This document shows, one piece after another, positions 1-8,841 of a stretch of DNA of 64,000 nucleotides. The translations under genes and the position numbers were made by a program. Every line of letters begins with the position of its first letter. The stretch's first letter is position 1. Origin of the DNA: Rhizobium leguminosarum bv. viciae USDA 2370 (GTDB lineage: Bacteria > Pseudomonadota > Alphaproteobacteria > Rhizobiales > Rhizobiaceae); the NCBI RefSeq assembly GCF_002008365.1, contig NZ_MRDL01000059.1, forward strand, positions 434,001-498,000, given 5' to 3'. Below the pieces are notes generated by a model. That model had not been told where the DNA came from. It did no database searches and saw only the letters and a program-made list of their open reading frames with translations.

Positions 1-136
1 CACAGATCGCCCTGAACAGCTTCCACTTGCTGCGCTTCATTCCCGGCTCGATGGTCTCGGCCAATTGCTGACTTGCCAGCATGCCAAGCGACATCGGCCG
101 CCGCCCGAAGGGCGTCGTCACATATCCACTCTCCAT
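1..136 (-). CDS. repC: RepC replication initiator, N-terminal part (cut by window edge)
   Basis: Only the first 45 codons are visible; the gene runs off the left edge. The ATG at 136 gives a protein starting MESGYVTTPFGRRPMSLGM, the typical RepC N-terminus. RepC initiates replication of repABC plasmids at an origin known in other plasmids to lie inside repC itself. A GAAGG ribosome site precedes the ATG. RepB ends 154 bp upstream, the usual repB-repC gap that carries the small antisense RNA limiting RepC synthesis. The call rests on the N-terminus plus the repA-repB-repC order; the initiator domain itself is outside the window. Confidence 0.9.
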   Translation of the reverse strand, partial: MESGYVTTPFGRRPMSLGMLASQQLAETIEPGMKRSKWKLFRAIC

Positions 137-218
137 TTGCCTTCACCTTCGTTCAGGCAAAAGAAAACCATCCACCAATTTGGTGCCTAAGACGCTTGAC
201 TGTGATTCGTGGAAATGC

Positions 219-285
219 GATTCTCGATGTGCTTAAGATCTGAGAAGGGCTTCCACGACGGCGTCGTTGGGGGCCTTTTTCTTTT
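219..285 (+). ncRNA. Candidate counter-transcribed RNA (ctRNA/incA) of the repABC unit
   Basis: The repB-repC gap of repABC plasmids encodes a short RNA antisense to the repC leader, which sets copy number and incompatibility. Here the plus strand of the gap has a -35-like TTGACT at 196-201, a weak -10-like region near 218-224, and at its repB-proximal end a hairpin followed by T-rich sequence. That is the expected layout for a transcript running against repABC. The 5' end is a guess; only the terminator is a strong signal. Confidence 0.5.
245..285 (+). terminator. Rho-independent terminator of the ctRNA
   Basis: The stem pairs AAGG (245-248) with CCTT (274-277), CTTC (250-253) with GGGG (269-272, including G-U pairs), and ACGAC (255-259) with GTCGT (263-267) around a three-base loop. 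Two mismatches interrupt it. A T-rich tail TTTTTCTTTT (276-285) follows. In known repABC plasmids this hairpin also forms in the repC leader and occludes repC translation. Confidence 0.55.
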
Positions 286-290
286 GCGCT

Positions 291-1292
291 CTACGCTCCT
301 CTGTCCTTGTTGAACTCCTGGAACAGGCCCTTCAGCCGTTCCTGGACGAATTGATCGAAACCGGGCGCGATCTTGCCGTCGAAGACGAAGGTCGCACCGG
401 ATACTGTCTTCTTGATCATGACAGGCACGCCAGTAACCTGGGTTTTGGCCACCGCCGGCTTCGGCGCAGCCGTCTTCTTCGTTGCCAGAACGAGTGCCCG
501 CTGAAACCGCTCGTCGCTCGAAATTTTGCGCGTGTCGTCCGCGGACAACTCCGCGATGATCTTCTCGACGTCGGCTTTCTCAAGCCGCTCGCCCAATTCC
601 AACCATCGCCGGCGGCCGATATCAGGTGCCGCACCGATGGCGTTGACGAGCCTCAGGGGGACCTGTCGTATGACGATCAGCATTCTCGACAGCGCCGCCT
701 TGTCCACGCCGAGAGCCGCCATAATGACATCGCGGCCAAAGCTGCGTTCCTCGAGCCGCGATGCAAAGAGCGCGCGCTCGATGTAGGAGAGATTGGTTCG
801 AGCGCTGTTTTCCTGTCCCTGGCTGACGACCAGTTGACCGTCGGTGAGATCGCGGACGACCGCGCGCACCCTGATGCCGATTTCTCGGGCGGCAGCCAGG
901 CGACGATGGCCATAGGCGACTTGGTAGCGTCCCCTGGTTTCGGGATGTGGGCGGACTAGGATCGGAACCTGCTGCCCGTGCTCACGGATTTGCTCGACGA
1001 GCTGTGCGAGTTCGGCCGCATCGATCGCCAATCGGTCGCTGACGAAGGAAGCGTCGATCAGGCCGGGATCGAGTTCGACGATGGTCTGGCCGGTGGCAAG
1101 CTGCCGTTCCAGTTCACTCGCACGCTCCATTTTCTCGGTAATGTTGCCGAGCGTTTTCGTAATGCCGCCGACAGGCGCAGCACTGCGCTCCTGCGGCACG
1201 AATCCGGCGATCGGACGATTGTCGCGTGGTGCGACCGCGTCCATCCTTTCCGGGTTCGGAGCGGAAATTTCGATGAGGTTCTTGCGCGCCAT
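291..1292 (-). CDS. repB: RepB plasmid partitioning protein (ParB family)
   Basis: 333 aa, usual RepB length. A ParB/KorB nuclease-like domain spans roughly residues 70-170, with the VPILVRPHPE stretch and the YGHRRLAAAREIG motif. A helix-turn-helix region follows (GVDKAALSRMLIVIRQVP). RepB binds the centromere-like parS site and works with RepA to segregate the plasmid. It starts 4 bp after the repA stop, so the two are co-transcribed and probably translationally coupled. I found no parS-like 16-mer (GTTNNNNGCNNNNAAC) upstream of repA, so the site may lie downstream of repC, outside the window. Confidence 0.95.
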   Translation of the reverse strand: MARKNLIEISAPNPERMDAVAPRDNRPIAGFVPQERSAAPVGGITKTLGNITEKMERASELERQLATGQTIVELDPGLIDASFVSDRLAIDAAELAQLVEQIREHGQQVPILVRPHPETRGRYQVAYGHRRLAAAREIGIRVRAVVRDLTDGQLVVSQGQENSARTNLSYIERALFASRLEERSFGRDVIMAALGVDKAALSRMLIVIRQVPLRLVNAIGAAPDIGRRRWLELGERLEKADVEKIIAELSADDTRKISSDERFQRALVLATKKTAAPKPAVAKTQVTGVPVMIKKTVSGATFVFDGKIAPGFDQFVQERLKGLFQEFNKDRGA

Positions 1293-1296
1293 CTAT

Positions 1297-2490
1297 CTAT
1301 TTCCTTCCCCAGGTCGAGCGAATATGCGCCTCGATCTCGCCATTAACGAGGTTGAGGGATTCCAGCGCCCGATCGTAGGTTCCGCGTGTGAACTGCGACC
1401 GCTCGACCTCGTAGAGAGTCTGCTTGGTGACGCCGGCATCGGCGACCGCCGTCGATTTCACCATGGCATTGTGCAGCATTCGATTGCCGAAGATCGCCCG
1501 CATGAAGCCGGTCATCTGGCTTTGCGGTCCGTCGTTCGGCTCGAACCGGGTCACGAGATAGCGCATCCAGTCATAGCTGGTACGTCCGCCAGCCTTTTCG
1601 ACGACCGACATCAGCTCACTCGTCATCGTCAGAAACTGCGACATCGACATGACATCCAGCATCTGCGGGTGGACCGTGATCAAGACCGAGGTTGCAGCGC
1701 AGAGCGCCGACATCGTGAGGAAACCCAGCTGTGGCGGGCAGTCGATAACCACGACGTCATAAAGGCTTTCGATCTCCGTCAGGACTTCGCCGATGCGGGC
1801 AAAGAACATCGTCTCCGCCGTCCCCGACGCCATCGCCTTCGGCGTCTCGTGCTCGAATTCCATCAGCTCGAGATTGCCCGGAATGAGATGGAGATTTGGC
1901 GTGTAGGTGGCGCGCACGATGTCGGCGATGGGGCGCGGCTCCTCATATCGGATCGCACCGTAGATCGTTTCGCCCTCTCCGACGTCGAACTCCGGCTGAT
2001 GACCGAACAAGGCGGACAAGGAGGCCTGCGGATCGAGGTCGACGGCGAGCACGCGGTAGCCTCGCAGCGCCATGAACTGCGCCAGATGGGCCGCAGTGGT
2101 GGTCTTGCCCGAGCCGCCCTTGAAATTCATGACGGAGATGATCTGGAGCTTCTCGCCCGGCCTGCGAGCCGGCACATATTTCGGCGTTCCGTTTCGCTCG
2201 TCGAGGACCCGGCGAATGCGATCCATATCCGTTGCACTGTAAAGCCGCCGTCCGTTTGCGAGCGGATCGGGCCCATGGCCGTCGGCGGCCACCTGGCGGA
2301 GATAACCTTCTCCGATGCCGATAAAGGCAGCAGCTTCCGCCGGCGAAAATGTTCTGATCGTCTTTTGCGACAGCGGGGGGAAGATTTTTGCCTGATGCTG
2401 CTGAAGTTGATAGGATAACTCCTTCGCATCTGTTGCCAGAAGCGATGGGAGGTGCTCTTGATCGTCCTGAACAGCAAGACTCGGCTGCAT
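1297..2490 (-). CDS. repA: RepA plasmid partitioning ATPase (ParA family)
   Basis: 397 aa, full length for RepA. A MerR-like helix-turn-helix near residues 45-75 (FSPAEAAAFIGIGEGYLRQV) precedes a deviant Walker A motif KGGSGKTTTAAH near residue 125 and the DCPPQLG Walker B-type motif. RepA forms ATP-dependent filaments that move plasmid copies apart and, through its N-terminal domain, represses the repABC promoter. The inverted repeat at 2505-2549 just upstream is the likely operator. First gene of the repABC operon. Confidence 0.96.
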   Translation of the reverse strand: MQPSLAVQDDQEHLPSLLATDAKELSYQLQQHQAKIFPPLSQKTIRTFSPAEAAAFIGIGEGYLRQVAADGHGPDPLANGRRLYSATDMDRIRRVLDERNGTPKYVPARRPGEKLQIISVMNFKGGSGKTTTAAHLAQFMALRGYRVLAVDLDPQASLSALFGHQPEFDVGEGETIYGAIRYEEPRPIADIVRATYTPNLHLIPGNLELMEFEHETPKAMASGTAETMFFARIGEVLTEIESLYDVVVIDCPPQLGFLTMSALCAATSVLITVHPQMLDVMSMSQFLTMTSELMSVVEKAGGRTSYDWMRYLVTRFEPNDGPQSQMTGFMRAIFGNRMLHNAMVKSTAVADAGVTKQTLYEVERSQFTRGTYDRALESLNLVNGEIEAHIRSTWGRK

Positions 2491-2504
2491 GATCTTTTTC
2501 CCAG

Positions 2505-2549
2505 GTAACTGCGCAATTTTTAACGAAAGCGCTTCAGTTGCGCAGTTAC
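2505..2549 (-). promoter_or_regulatory. Perfect 12-bp inverted repeat at the repA promoter; likely RepA operator
   Basis: GTAACTGCGCAA (2505-2516) is the exact reverse complement of TTGCGCAGTTAC (2538-2549), separated by 21 bp. It sits 15 bp upstream of the repA ATG. A possible minus-strand promoter overlaps its outer arm (TTGTAA-like -35 and a CATATA-type -10 between about 2581 and 2550). RepA/RepB autorepression at such repeats is established for repABC plasmids; assigning this repeat is inference from position and symmetry. Confidence 0.65.
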
Positions 2550-2601
2550 TATATGCCCCGATTCGTTACCAATTTACAAATGCTTAACCAAACCGCCCGT
2601 T

Positions 2602-2995
2602 TCAGCCGATCGAGACGGCTGACGACATGACACAGATTTCAGGTGATTCGCGCATTGCCGACGGCTCGAAGTAACTGATACCAACGGTGGCTTTCCAGCC
2701 GACCGGGAGGTCAATGGCGTCGCCGTATAAATCCACTTTATCAATAGCTTGGGCGCTGTCTCTCATTTCCGCGCTTATCGTCCTCCGTTTCCGGAAAATC
2801 TTTCTGCAGCATAAAGAGATTGCCCTTGCCAGCCTTCCTCCAGCCCGAAGCGGCATCAGGCGACGTCACCGTCAGGCCGCCGATATCGGCAGGCGGCGCA
2901 AATGCCTGGCGGCAGGAGAAGAGGCCGAAAAGCACGAGAACGAAACCCAAGGCTGATTTGACCCGGCCGATCCGATCGATATGCGCGTTGCCCAT
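2602..2995 (-). pseudogene. Frameshifted gene for a small exported protein
   Basis: On the minus strand an ATG at 2995 opens a frame with a signal peptide (VKSALGFVLVLFGLFSCRQAFA, shown in part: a hydrophobic core ending SCRQAFA). This frame ends in unrelated-looking sequence at a stop at 2741. The adjacent frame from about 2780 to 2602 carries protein-like sequence (EMRDSAQAIDKVDLYGDAID). Joining the two near 2780 would give a protein of about 130 aa. The simplest reading is a one-base frameshift in a secreted protein gene of unknown family. It lies upstream of repA on the same strand. Confidence 0.35.
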
Positions 2996-3054
2996 GCGCC
3001 CCTGCCCTTGCGTTTCGACTACCGCCGACGGATTTGGAGCCGGGTGCGGCCATT

Positions 3055-3261
3055 TCAACCCCGAGCTTTCATGAAGGTTTCTTGAGGTCTGATCGCAAAG
3101 CTCAGAGCGAGCGATGCGAAACTTTCGCCTGTCGATTTCTCATGAAACCATCCCGATGCCGCTTTGCAAGCAACGAGAACTCGGTCGAGTTCAAGAAGCG
3201 CGGCAGGATCTTGAAGTTCATCCTGTTCGGCTCCGATGCCCAGGATAGATGGGCCGATCAA
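3055..3261 (-). CDS. Hypothetical small protein (uncertain)
   Basis: A 68-codon frame with TTG start; protein-like composition (GAEQDELQDPAALLELDRVL) but no family recognised. No ATG is available, and a stop lies 12 codons upstream. The last codons (RPQETFMKARG) coincide with a short sequence repeated near 36.2 kb. It could be a remnant rather than a live gene. Confidence 0.25.
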   Translation of the reverse strand: MIGPSILGIGAEQDELQDPAALLELDRVLVACKAASGWFHEKSTGESFASLALSFAIRPQETFMKARG

Positions 3262-3401
3262 CCTTTCGTCGTGAAGGCAATAGCGATCTGATTTTGATCA
3301 GCTCATTGTCATAGCGGCCCGTCACGACGACCTGCAGGCTGCACGCGACGAGCCTGATATTCACCAAAGTGAGAATAAAACAGACGTTGCAGTCGTTGCA
3401 C

Positions 3402-5195
3402 TCAGTTCCCAGGCTTCTCGTCGTTTTGCAGCGGCAAGCCGGCTGCCTGCAGTCCTACAAAAAACCGCTCTTGGTCTTCGATCCGCACCAGCCGACTGGC
3501 GACCTCCTGTTTAATATTCGGGATCAACGCCGGTGAGTGGAGCTCGATCCAGTCGAGTTGCTCCTTTGCCTCGGCCTTCTTTCCCATGGAGCCGAGGATA
3601 GCGACCAGCACGAGACGATGCATCGGATTGTAATTGAGGTCCGACATGCGGGACCATAATTCCGCAGCCTGTGTATCCCCTCGCATGAAGGCGCAAAGCG
3701 CCATTCCCACCTCGTAATATCCGCGGGGGCCAGCATTTTTGCTGACGACCGCAGAAATCAGCTCGCATCCCCTGCCCCATTGGCCCGACATCGACAAGCG
3801 CAAGCCGTATTCACCGGCCACTTCAGTGTCGTTCGGATTGCTGGCATAGGCCGCCTCGCCGGCGCGCATGGCCCCGGCCAAATCTCCACCGAAAAAATTG
3901 GCAAGCATGAGGGCCTGAAGTGCGCGCGCATTCTTTGGGTCGAGTTGCACGGCGCGCTCTGCAAATTTCTTTGCGACGCCAAGCGTGGCGACGGTCGGCC
4001 TTGTGTTCAACTGATACGGAAAGCGAAACTCATCAAGATAGGTCAGGGACAACAAGGCCGTGGCATTGGAATCGGCCGATTTTTCCTCAACTGACAGTTG
4101 CAGACAGGTTTTTGCCATTTCGTGTGCACGGGCAGTCATTTCGCTGCGGTAGCTGTAATAGGACAAGACACATGAAAAGGCGTCCGCGCCATTAGCGATA
4201 TTGGCGGTATCGGTCTGGAACATGACGCCAAATGGACGCGCGACTGCCGTTGCAATTTGTTCGGCAAGACTTGCCTGCGTTTTCAGGATGCCCTGCACTT
4301 TCATGTCGGCATCGTAATTGCTCGCCCAGATAACGGCCCCATCCGTCCGCCGTACAAGCCGCGCGGTTGAACGCAGCATGCTGCTTTCCAATCGCACGCC
4401 TCCCTGAAGGGCATAAAGCGGCTCTGGCGAAATCTGCCCCTCTCTGGACCGCGGCAAGTCGGTAACGACGACAATGTCGTTAAAGGGAACTAGCTTTTCA
4501 ATAATGTCGTCGGTGATGCCCTGCGAAATGTCCAACGCAAGTCTCCCGTCGGAACTGCTTTCGAAGCGCTCGACGACAATGATCGGGCGACTGCCGACTC
4601 CGGATGCTATCTCAGTTCCCGCGTCAAGCGGCCTGTCATGCTGAAGCAGCGCGGCGGCCGAGAGAAGACTTAACAACACGCCTCCGGCAAGGAGCCAATT
4701 TCGGGATCGTGACAATTGGGGATTTGCCGTAATTCGCTTGATTACATCCCCGGGGGCATCAATCCGTTGTAAGCCCTCCTCCGAAGATATCGGCCATTCG
4801 GATTGCGGCATCGCTAACGTTTCAACGCCCGGCCTCACGTCGAAGACCGGAGCATAGCCGCCCCTCGGAATCGTGATGATGACCCGGTCGGCGCTGCCGG
4901 CAGTCAGATAATAGTGCTCCAGCTCTCTGCGCAGCCGCCCTGCTTCGATGCGCACGCATGGATCCTGCTGGGCGTCGAAATTCGCATCTCTGCCAAAAAC
5001 GGCTTGCGCGATGGTAAACGCCTTTAAATAGTCGCGACGACCGGCAAGCGTTTCAGTCACGACAAATTCCAGGAATCGTCTCGCCCGCTCGGGAAGGCGA
5101 AATTCCGGACTGGAAAGAATGCGCTCGAGTTGCTGCTGCACTTCTTCGTGTGAAGCCAAGCCGCTGCCAGTCGCACCAACACCTGCACTTGTCAT
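3402..5195 (-). CDS. Membrane-anchored winged-helix regulator with TPR C-terminus
   Basis: 597 aa from the ATG at 5195, preceded by GGGGAA; the longer open frame upstream has no family-like sequence. Residues about 17-118 form the winged-helix-like N-terminal domain common in rhizobial adenylate-cyclase/CadC-like proteins (RRFLEFVVTETL, VRIEAGRLRRELEHYY, ITIPRGGYAPVF). One membrane helix (about 167-184) is followed by a FlgO/TolB-N-like region (ISQGITDDIIEKL) and tetratricopeptide repeats to the end. This suggests a one-component regulator with a cytoplasmic DNA-binding head and a periplasmic TPR part. No cyclase catalytic domain is present. A same-length paralogue lies at 32102-33895 and a shorter one at 33903-34862, so the three bracket the stress island. 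Confidence 0.75.
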   Translation of the reverse strand: MTSAGVGATGSGLASHEEVQQQLERILSSPEFRLPERARRFLEFVVTETLAGRRDYLKAFTIAQAVFGRDANFDAQQDPCVRIEAGRLRRELEHYYLTAGSADRVIITIPRGGYAPVFDVRPGVETLAMPQSEWPISSEEGLQRIDAPGDVIKRITANPQLSRSRNWLLAGGVLLSLLSAAALLQHDRPLDAGTEIASGVGSRPIIVVERFESSSDGRLALDISQGITDDIIEKLVPFNDIVVVTDLPRSREGQISPEPLYALQGGVRLESSMLRSTARLVRRTDGAVIWASNYDADMKVQGILKTQASLAEQIATAVARPFGVMFQTDTANIANGADAFSCVLSYYSYRSEMTARAHEMAKTCLQLSVEEKSADSNATALLSLTYLDEFRFPYQLNTRPTVATLGVAKKFAERAVQLDPKNARALQALMLANFFGGDLAGAMRAGEAAYASNPNDTEVAGEYGLRLSMSGQWGRGCELISAVVSKNAGPRGYYEVGMALCAFMRGDTQAAELWSRMSDLNYNPMHRLVLVAILGSMGKKAEAKEQLDWIELHSPALIPNIKQEVASRLVRIEDQERFFVGLQAAGLPLQNDEKPGN

Positions 5196-5454
5196 CGGTT
5201 CCCCGCCAGTTTCCGATTGCAAACAACCTGCAGTATAATGCTTCAAACAATAGTCCCGACTTGTCAGAACGGCAACGCCATTCGACAGAACCAGCTGATC
5301 GGGACAAACTAACTTTCGGCCACCGACGTTCAGGGAGGGGCAGAGAGCCTCATGCCAGCGTAAGATACAGTATACTACCGAAGCGGACGTGTATTTTACT
5401 GCCCTAGCCTCCCCGCGCGCCTTATCATTTCCGCGCATTATGGAGGAAGCGACG

Positions 5455-5922
5455 ATGACATCACCTGAGACGCCAACATCCAATCCGATGACAAGCGCAG
5501 AGGATCTGCGCAAGCGTGCTCTGGAGCTTCAGCTTCTCGAAATGGAGCGCAACGAAAAGATCAAATCGCGGGAGGCAAAGAAACATGCCGAATTCGTGGA
5601 GGATTTTTTTCGCAAGCAAATCGGTGAAGCGGAACGCGCCGTTATCAAGCGGCTCGTGATGAAGGCAGCTGCGGACGGCAAGTACGAGGCCCTGATCTAC
5701 AGCTTCCCCTCGACTTTCTGCACCGATAGCGGTCGAGCTATCAATAATAATCTTCCCGGATGGCAGAAGACGCTGCAGGGAAGGGCAAAGGAGCTTCTGG
5801 AACTGTTCGAGGAGGTTGCCAAGCCACAGGGCTACGGGCTCAAGGCGATGATCATCAACTTCCCCGACGGCATGCCGGGCGACGTGGGCTTCTTCCTGAC
5901 CTGGGAACCGCCTGTCGAGTGA
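5455..5922 (+). CDS. Hypothetical protein with N-terminal coiled coil
   Basis: 155 aa from the ATG at 5455, chosen because AGGAAG lies at 5443-5448. Residues 15-60 are charged and helical (RKRALELQLLEMERNEKIKS), probably a coiled coil. The C-terminal half is globular (ALIYSFPSTFCTDSGRAINN, GDVGFFLTWEPP). No signal peptide or membrane segment. No family recognised. It is followed 37 bp later by the CYTH gene on the same strand, so the two probably form an operon, and its promoter faces away from the winged-helix regulator at 3402-5195. Confidence 0.7.
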   Translation: MTSPETPTSNPMTSAEDLRKRALELQLLEMERNEKIKSREAKKHAEFVEDFFRKQIGEAERAVIKRLVMKAAADGKYEALIYSFPSTFCTDSGRAINNNLPGWQKTLQGRAKELLELFEEVAKPQGYGLKAMIINFPDGMPGDVGFFLTWEPPVE

Positions 5923-5959
5923 CTGACCGACGGAGCGATTCCAAGCGAAGGAACCACAA

Positions 5960-6490
5960 TTGAAAGCGACTGAAATCGAGCGCAAGTTTCTGGTCCGCGA
6001 CGACAGTTGGCGTCATTGCGCCGACAATGGGCAGGTCCTACAGCAGGCTTATCTGTCCCACCGCAATCAGAGCTGCGTGCGCGTTCGCCTGATTGACGGA
6101 CATTGTGGATACCTCACAATTAAGTTCCCCATGTCACGCCTCGCTAAAGAGGAATATGAGTACGAAATTCCCGTCGGCGAGGCACGTGATCTTCTGCTCG
6201 CCGCCGGTCACATTCTCGAGAAAACCCGCTACCGCGTTCTTCATGACGATAGACATTGGCAGGTGGACGTCTTTGCGGAACCGTACGAAGGATTGACGCT
6301 CGCCGAGATCGAAATGGCGAGCGAGGATGAGCGCTTCACGCTGCCGCAATGGCTTGGACGCGAGGTAACGGGCAACAACCGGTACTCCAACCGCGCCATG
6401 GCCGCTGCCTCGCGTGTGTCGGCCATAGCGCAGGGAGCCACCGGCTGGGATCCTACTCGCCTACGATGGTCCAATCGGCATCCGGATTGA
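5960..6490 (+). CDS. CYTH domain protein (triphosphate tunnel metalloenzyme family)
   Basis: 176 aa. TTG start at 5960, supported by GAAGGAA at 5947-5953. The N-terminal EIERKFLV signature (residues 5-12) is diagnostic of CYTH/TTM enzymes. Charged strand motifs expected of the tunnel follow (RVRLIDG, LTIKFP, EYEYEIP, WQVDVFAEPYEGLTLAEIEM). Family members hydrolyse inorganic triphosphate, thiamine triphosphate or short polyphosphates with divalent metal; the substrate here is not decidable from sequence. A PPK2 polyphosphate kinase lies 5 kb downstream. The 3' end overlaps the convergent DUF2950 gene by 38 bp. Confidence 0.88.
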   Translation: MKATEIERKFLVRDDSWRHCADNGQVLQQAYLSHRNQSCVRVRLIDGHCGYLTIKFPMSRLAKEEYEYEIPVGEARDLLLAAGHILEKTRYRVLHDDRHWQVDVFAEPYEGLTLAEIEMASEDERFTLPQWLGREVTGNNRYSNRAMAAASRVSAIAQGATGWDPTRLRWSNRHPD

Positions 6491-7391
6491 AATCTTTTAT
6501 CGCCGCGGCCCGCGCTTCGGTTTGCGGGCCGAGATCGCGCTGGTAGATGGCACTCCTCCCGTTGACGACAAATGTCTGCACGCCGGTCACCCGGTATTTG
6601 ACCGGCCAAGCGATAAGGGCAAAGCCGCCCGTCATGTAGCCGTTGACGATATAGCTTTTCTTGCCCTCAAGGACTTGGTCTCCCTGTGCAGTCAGGATGC
6701 GATAGCGATAGCCAAAGTAACCTTCCCCGCGTTTGGCGGCGCCGAAGGCCGCCGTCTCGACCAGCGCGCTTGCCGGGCTTTCCTCGGGATAGACGTTCGG
6801 ATCCCAGTATAGGCCATCAAGTTTGCCCGGACTGCTGATCAATTTCTTCGCGAACTCATAAATGCCATCGCCGTCACGATCCTCGGATGCGTATTGATAC
6901 TGCGCCGCGACATATTCGTGCATCGTATCAAGGGTGGCGAGTTCATTTTCTCCGATGCGGCGGTTGATGATCTCTTCGAAACCGCGCTGGGTGTCAAAGG
7001 ACCATTTGCCGTCCTTGCCTTCGGTCAGCGGAAACGGCAGCGGCCAGAGCCGATCGCCGATCGCAACGATCTTCATGCCTGCAGAATCCCGCAGGACCAC
7101 TTGACGCTCGGCGCCCTCGCGGATCAATCCGTAGGCGATCATCGCCTCATTGCTCGAGCGCAGCTTGTCTGGCTTCAAGCCGAGCAGAGCGGCAAGATCG
7201 TCGATACTGTCGGAACTCAGGGCAGATTTCAGTTTGTCTAGAGCAAGCGATGGATTGTCGAATTTCGGCGACGGCGTTGCCGCCTTGTATTCGGCGAGAT
7301 CTGTCTGCACTTGGGAGAGCGCCGGTGCCGCCGGCATTGCGCAAAGCACCGTCGCAAGCATAAACGGAATTGCGATCGATTGACGTCTCAT
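6453..7391 (-). CDS. DUF2950 family exported protein
   Basis: 312 aa with a signal peptide (residues 1-26, cleavage near APALSQ). The body matches the DUF2950 type: a gas-vesicle-free periplasmic protein with the GDGIYEFAKKLISSPGKLDGLYW region near residue 165 (quoted in part: DGIYEFAKKLISS) and the GYFGYRYRILTAQG and GGFALIAWPVKYR stretches. Function unknown. It follows the DUF3300 gene by 29 bp on the same strand; the two families are commonly found as neighbours. AAGGAG precedes the ATG at 7391. It overlaps the CYTH gene tail to tail. Confidence 0.88.
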   Translation of the reverse strand: MRRQSIAIPFMLATVLCAMPAAPALSQVQTDLAEYKAATPSPKFDNPSLALDKLKSALSSDSIDDLAALLGLKPDKLRSSNEAMIAYGLIREGAERQVVLRDSAGMKIVAIGDRLWPLPFPLTEGKDGKWSFDTQRGFEEIINRRIGENELATLDTMHEYVAAQYQYASEDRDGDGIYEFAKKLISSPGKLDGLYWDPNVYPEESPASALVETAAFGAAKRGEGYFGYRYRILTAQGDQVLEGKKSYIVNGYMTGGFALIAWPVKYRVTGVQTFVVNGRSAIYQRDLGPQTEARAAAIKDFNPDADWTIVGE

Positions 7392-7420
7392 GATGTAACT
7401 CCTTGAGCTAGAAAGAGGTT

Positions 7421-8800
7421 TTACCGCCGTCCGCCGCCACCGCCGCGTCCACGGCCGCCACCGCCGCGACTCGGCATTGGGCGCGACCGCTGCTGGGGGG
7501 GACGCGCTGACTGGCGATGGGCGCCCATGCTCTGCGCTCCCCGCTTTGAGGAGACAGCCTCGCGACGACCGGACTGGACGTTGCCAAGCGCGCTTGGTTG
7601 CCGTCCGCGATTGTCAGGTCTGGCGGCCATCTGCGGCTTGTTGGGCTTCTTGACGGATTTCTGCGCAGGCTTTGACGGACGATTGGCTGCCTTCTGAGGA
7701 CGCGCCTCGGGCCGGGATGCAGCCGGGCGATTGGCGGCCGTAGGCCTATTTCCCTGCGGCCGCTCCTTCAGTCCCTGCGCCGTGCTTTTGCGAATATCTT
7801 CCGCTCGCGCCGAATTGGCGCGATTCGCGGGTCTCTGGCTCGCCTGGATATCGTTAGCCCTGTTGCGCAACTGGTTGCGATTGTCGGCCTGCAGCCCGGA
7901 CTTGATCGCCGATCGGTCCAGCTTCGAAATCTGGTCCTTGCCGATACTCAGCTTGCTGCGATCGACATTGCTCCAATCGACGTCGTTCCATTTCAGCTTT
8001 CCGTTGAAGTTACGGTCGTTCAGGCAATTGTTGCAGTCGATATCGATATCGCCATCCCAGCGGCCACCCCATACACCCCAGTCATCCCAGTTGACGACGG
8101 CTGCCCAGGCAAGGCCGGTCACCGCGCCGGCAAAGAACGTCGCCCCGGGATAATAATAGTTGTCGTAATAATCGGGGTAATAAGAGACCGGCGCTGACGC
8201 ATAGTCCGGCTCATAGAGCATTTCCGGCGGATATTGCGGGATATAGATCTTTTCCGGATCGGTTGGCCGGATGATGATGTTGTCGTTTTCGGTAACAACC
8301 GTCACCTTGTCATCCGTCTTGATGATGTTCTTTGCCACCGCTTCGTCGCGAAGCTGCTGGATGGCAATCAGGACATCCTTCTGCTGGTTGGCGAGCGCAT
8401 CGGCGAGCGATTGGGTCCAGTCGAGATCCTCGCTCATCATCTTGACGATGTCTGGATAGTTGAGAAGCGAGACGACACTGCCGTCCCAATCACTCTTGGG
8501 CTTGAGATCGGAATTTTTCTTCTTCGCCTCCAGGAACCGCTGCGCCTCGATAATCTGGAGAGGAAAGAGCGAGGCAGCTGAAATTGCCGCGACCAACTCG
8601 TCCGGATAGAGCGCGATCCGTGCCACCAGTACTTCTAGCTCATCATCCGACAGAAGCGCGGTTTCGGGTTGGTCGGCACTCGTCTGTGCGGGTGCCGTTG
8701 CCGGCGCAGGGGTCTGGGCTCGCGCCGGGAGGGCCGGCTGGAACGCAATGATTGCGAGAGCCGACAATCCACCAAGCAGTTTGCGAGATATTGCTTTCAT
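7421..8800 (-). CDS. DUF3300 family exported protein with Gly/Arg-rich tail
   Basis: 459 aa. Signal peptide to about residue 29 (LPARAQ). A DUF3300 domain spans roughly residues 45-230 (VARIALYPDELVAAI, LFPLQIIEAQRFLE, YIPQYPPEMLYEPDY). A hydrophobic YYPGATFFAGAVTGLAWAAV segment is followed by an Asp/Asn-rich stretch and a basic, low-complexity C-terminus ending GGGGRGRGGGGGRR. Function unknown; the secretion signal and tail suggest a cell-envelope or matrix role. GGGAGG precedes the ATG. It is the middle gene of a probable three-gene minus-strand operon with 8842-9156 upstream and DUF2950 downstream. Confidence 0.88.
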   Translation of the reverse strand: MKAISRKLLGGLSALAIIAFQPALPARAQTPAPATAPAQTSADQPETALLSDDELEVLVARIALYPDELVAAISAASLFPLQIIEAQRFLEAKKKNSDLKPKSDWDGSVVSLLNYPDIVKMMSEDLDWTQSLADALANQQKDVLIAIQQLRDEAVAKNIIKTDDKVTVVTENDNIIIRPTDPEKIYIPQYPPEMLYEPDYASAPVSYYPDYYDNYYYPGATFFAGAVTGLAWAAVVNWDDWGVWGGRWDGDIDIDCNNCLNDRNFNGKLKWNDVDWSNVDRSKLSIGKDQISKLDRSAIKSGLQADNRNQLRNRANDIQASQRPANRANSARAEDIRKSTAQGLKERPQGNRPTAANRPAASRPEARPQKAANRPSKPAQKSVKKPNKPQMAARPDNRGRQPSALGNVQSGRREAVSSKRGAQSMGAHRQSARPPQQRSRPMPSRGGGGRGRGGGGGRR

Positions 8801-8841
8801 AACGCACGTACCTCCCTAGGATCATTGAATGACAGAAGCGC

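Noticed and set aside
3288..3301. CTGATTTTGATCAG, similar to an FNR/FixK box
   Set aside because: It matches eight of ten positions, but the predicted start site would fall inside or beyond the doubtful small frame at 3055-3261, with no good gene in position.
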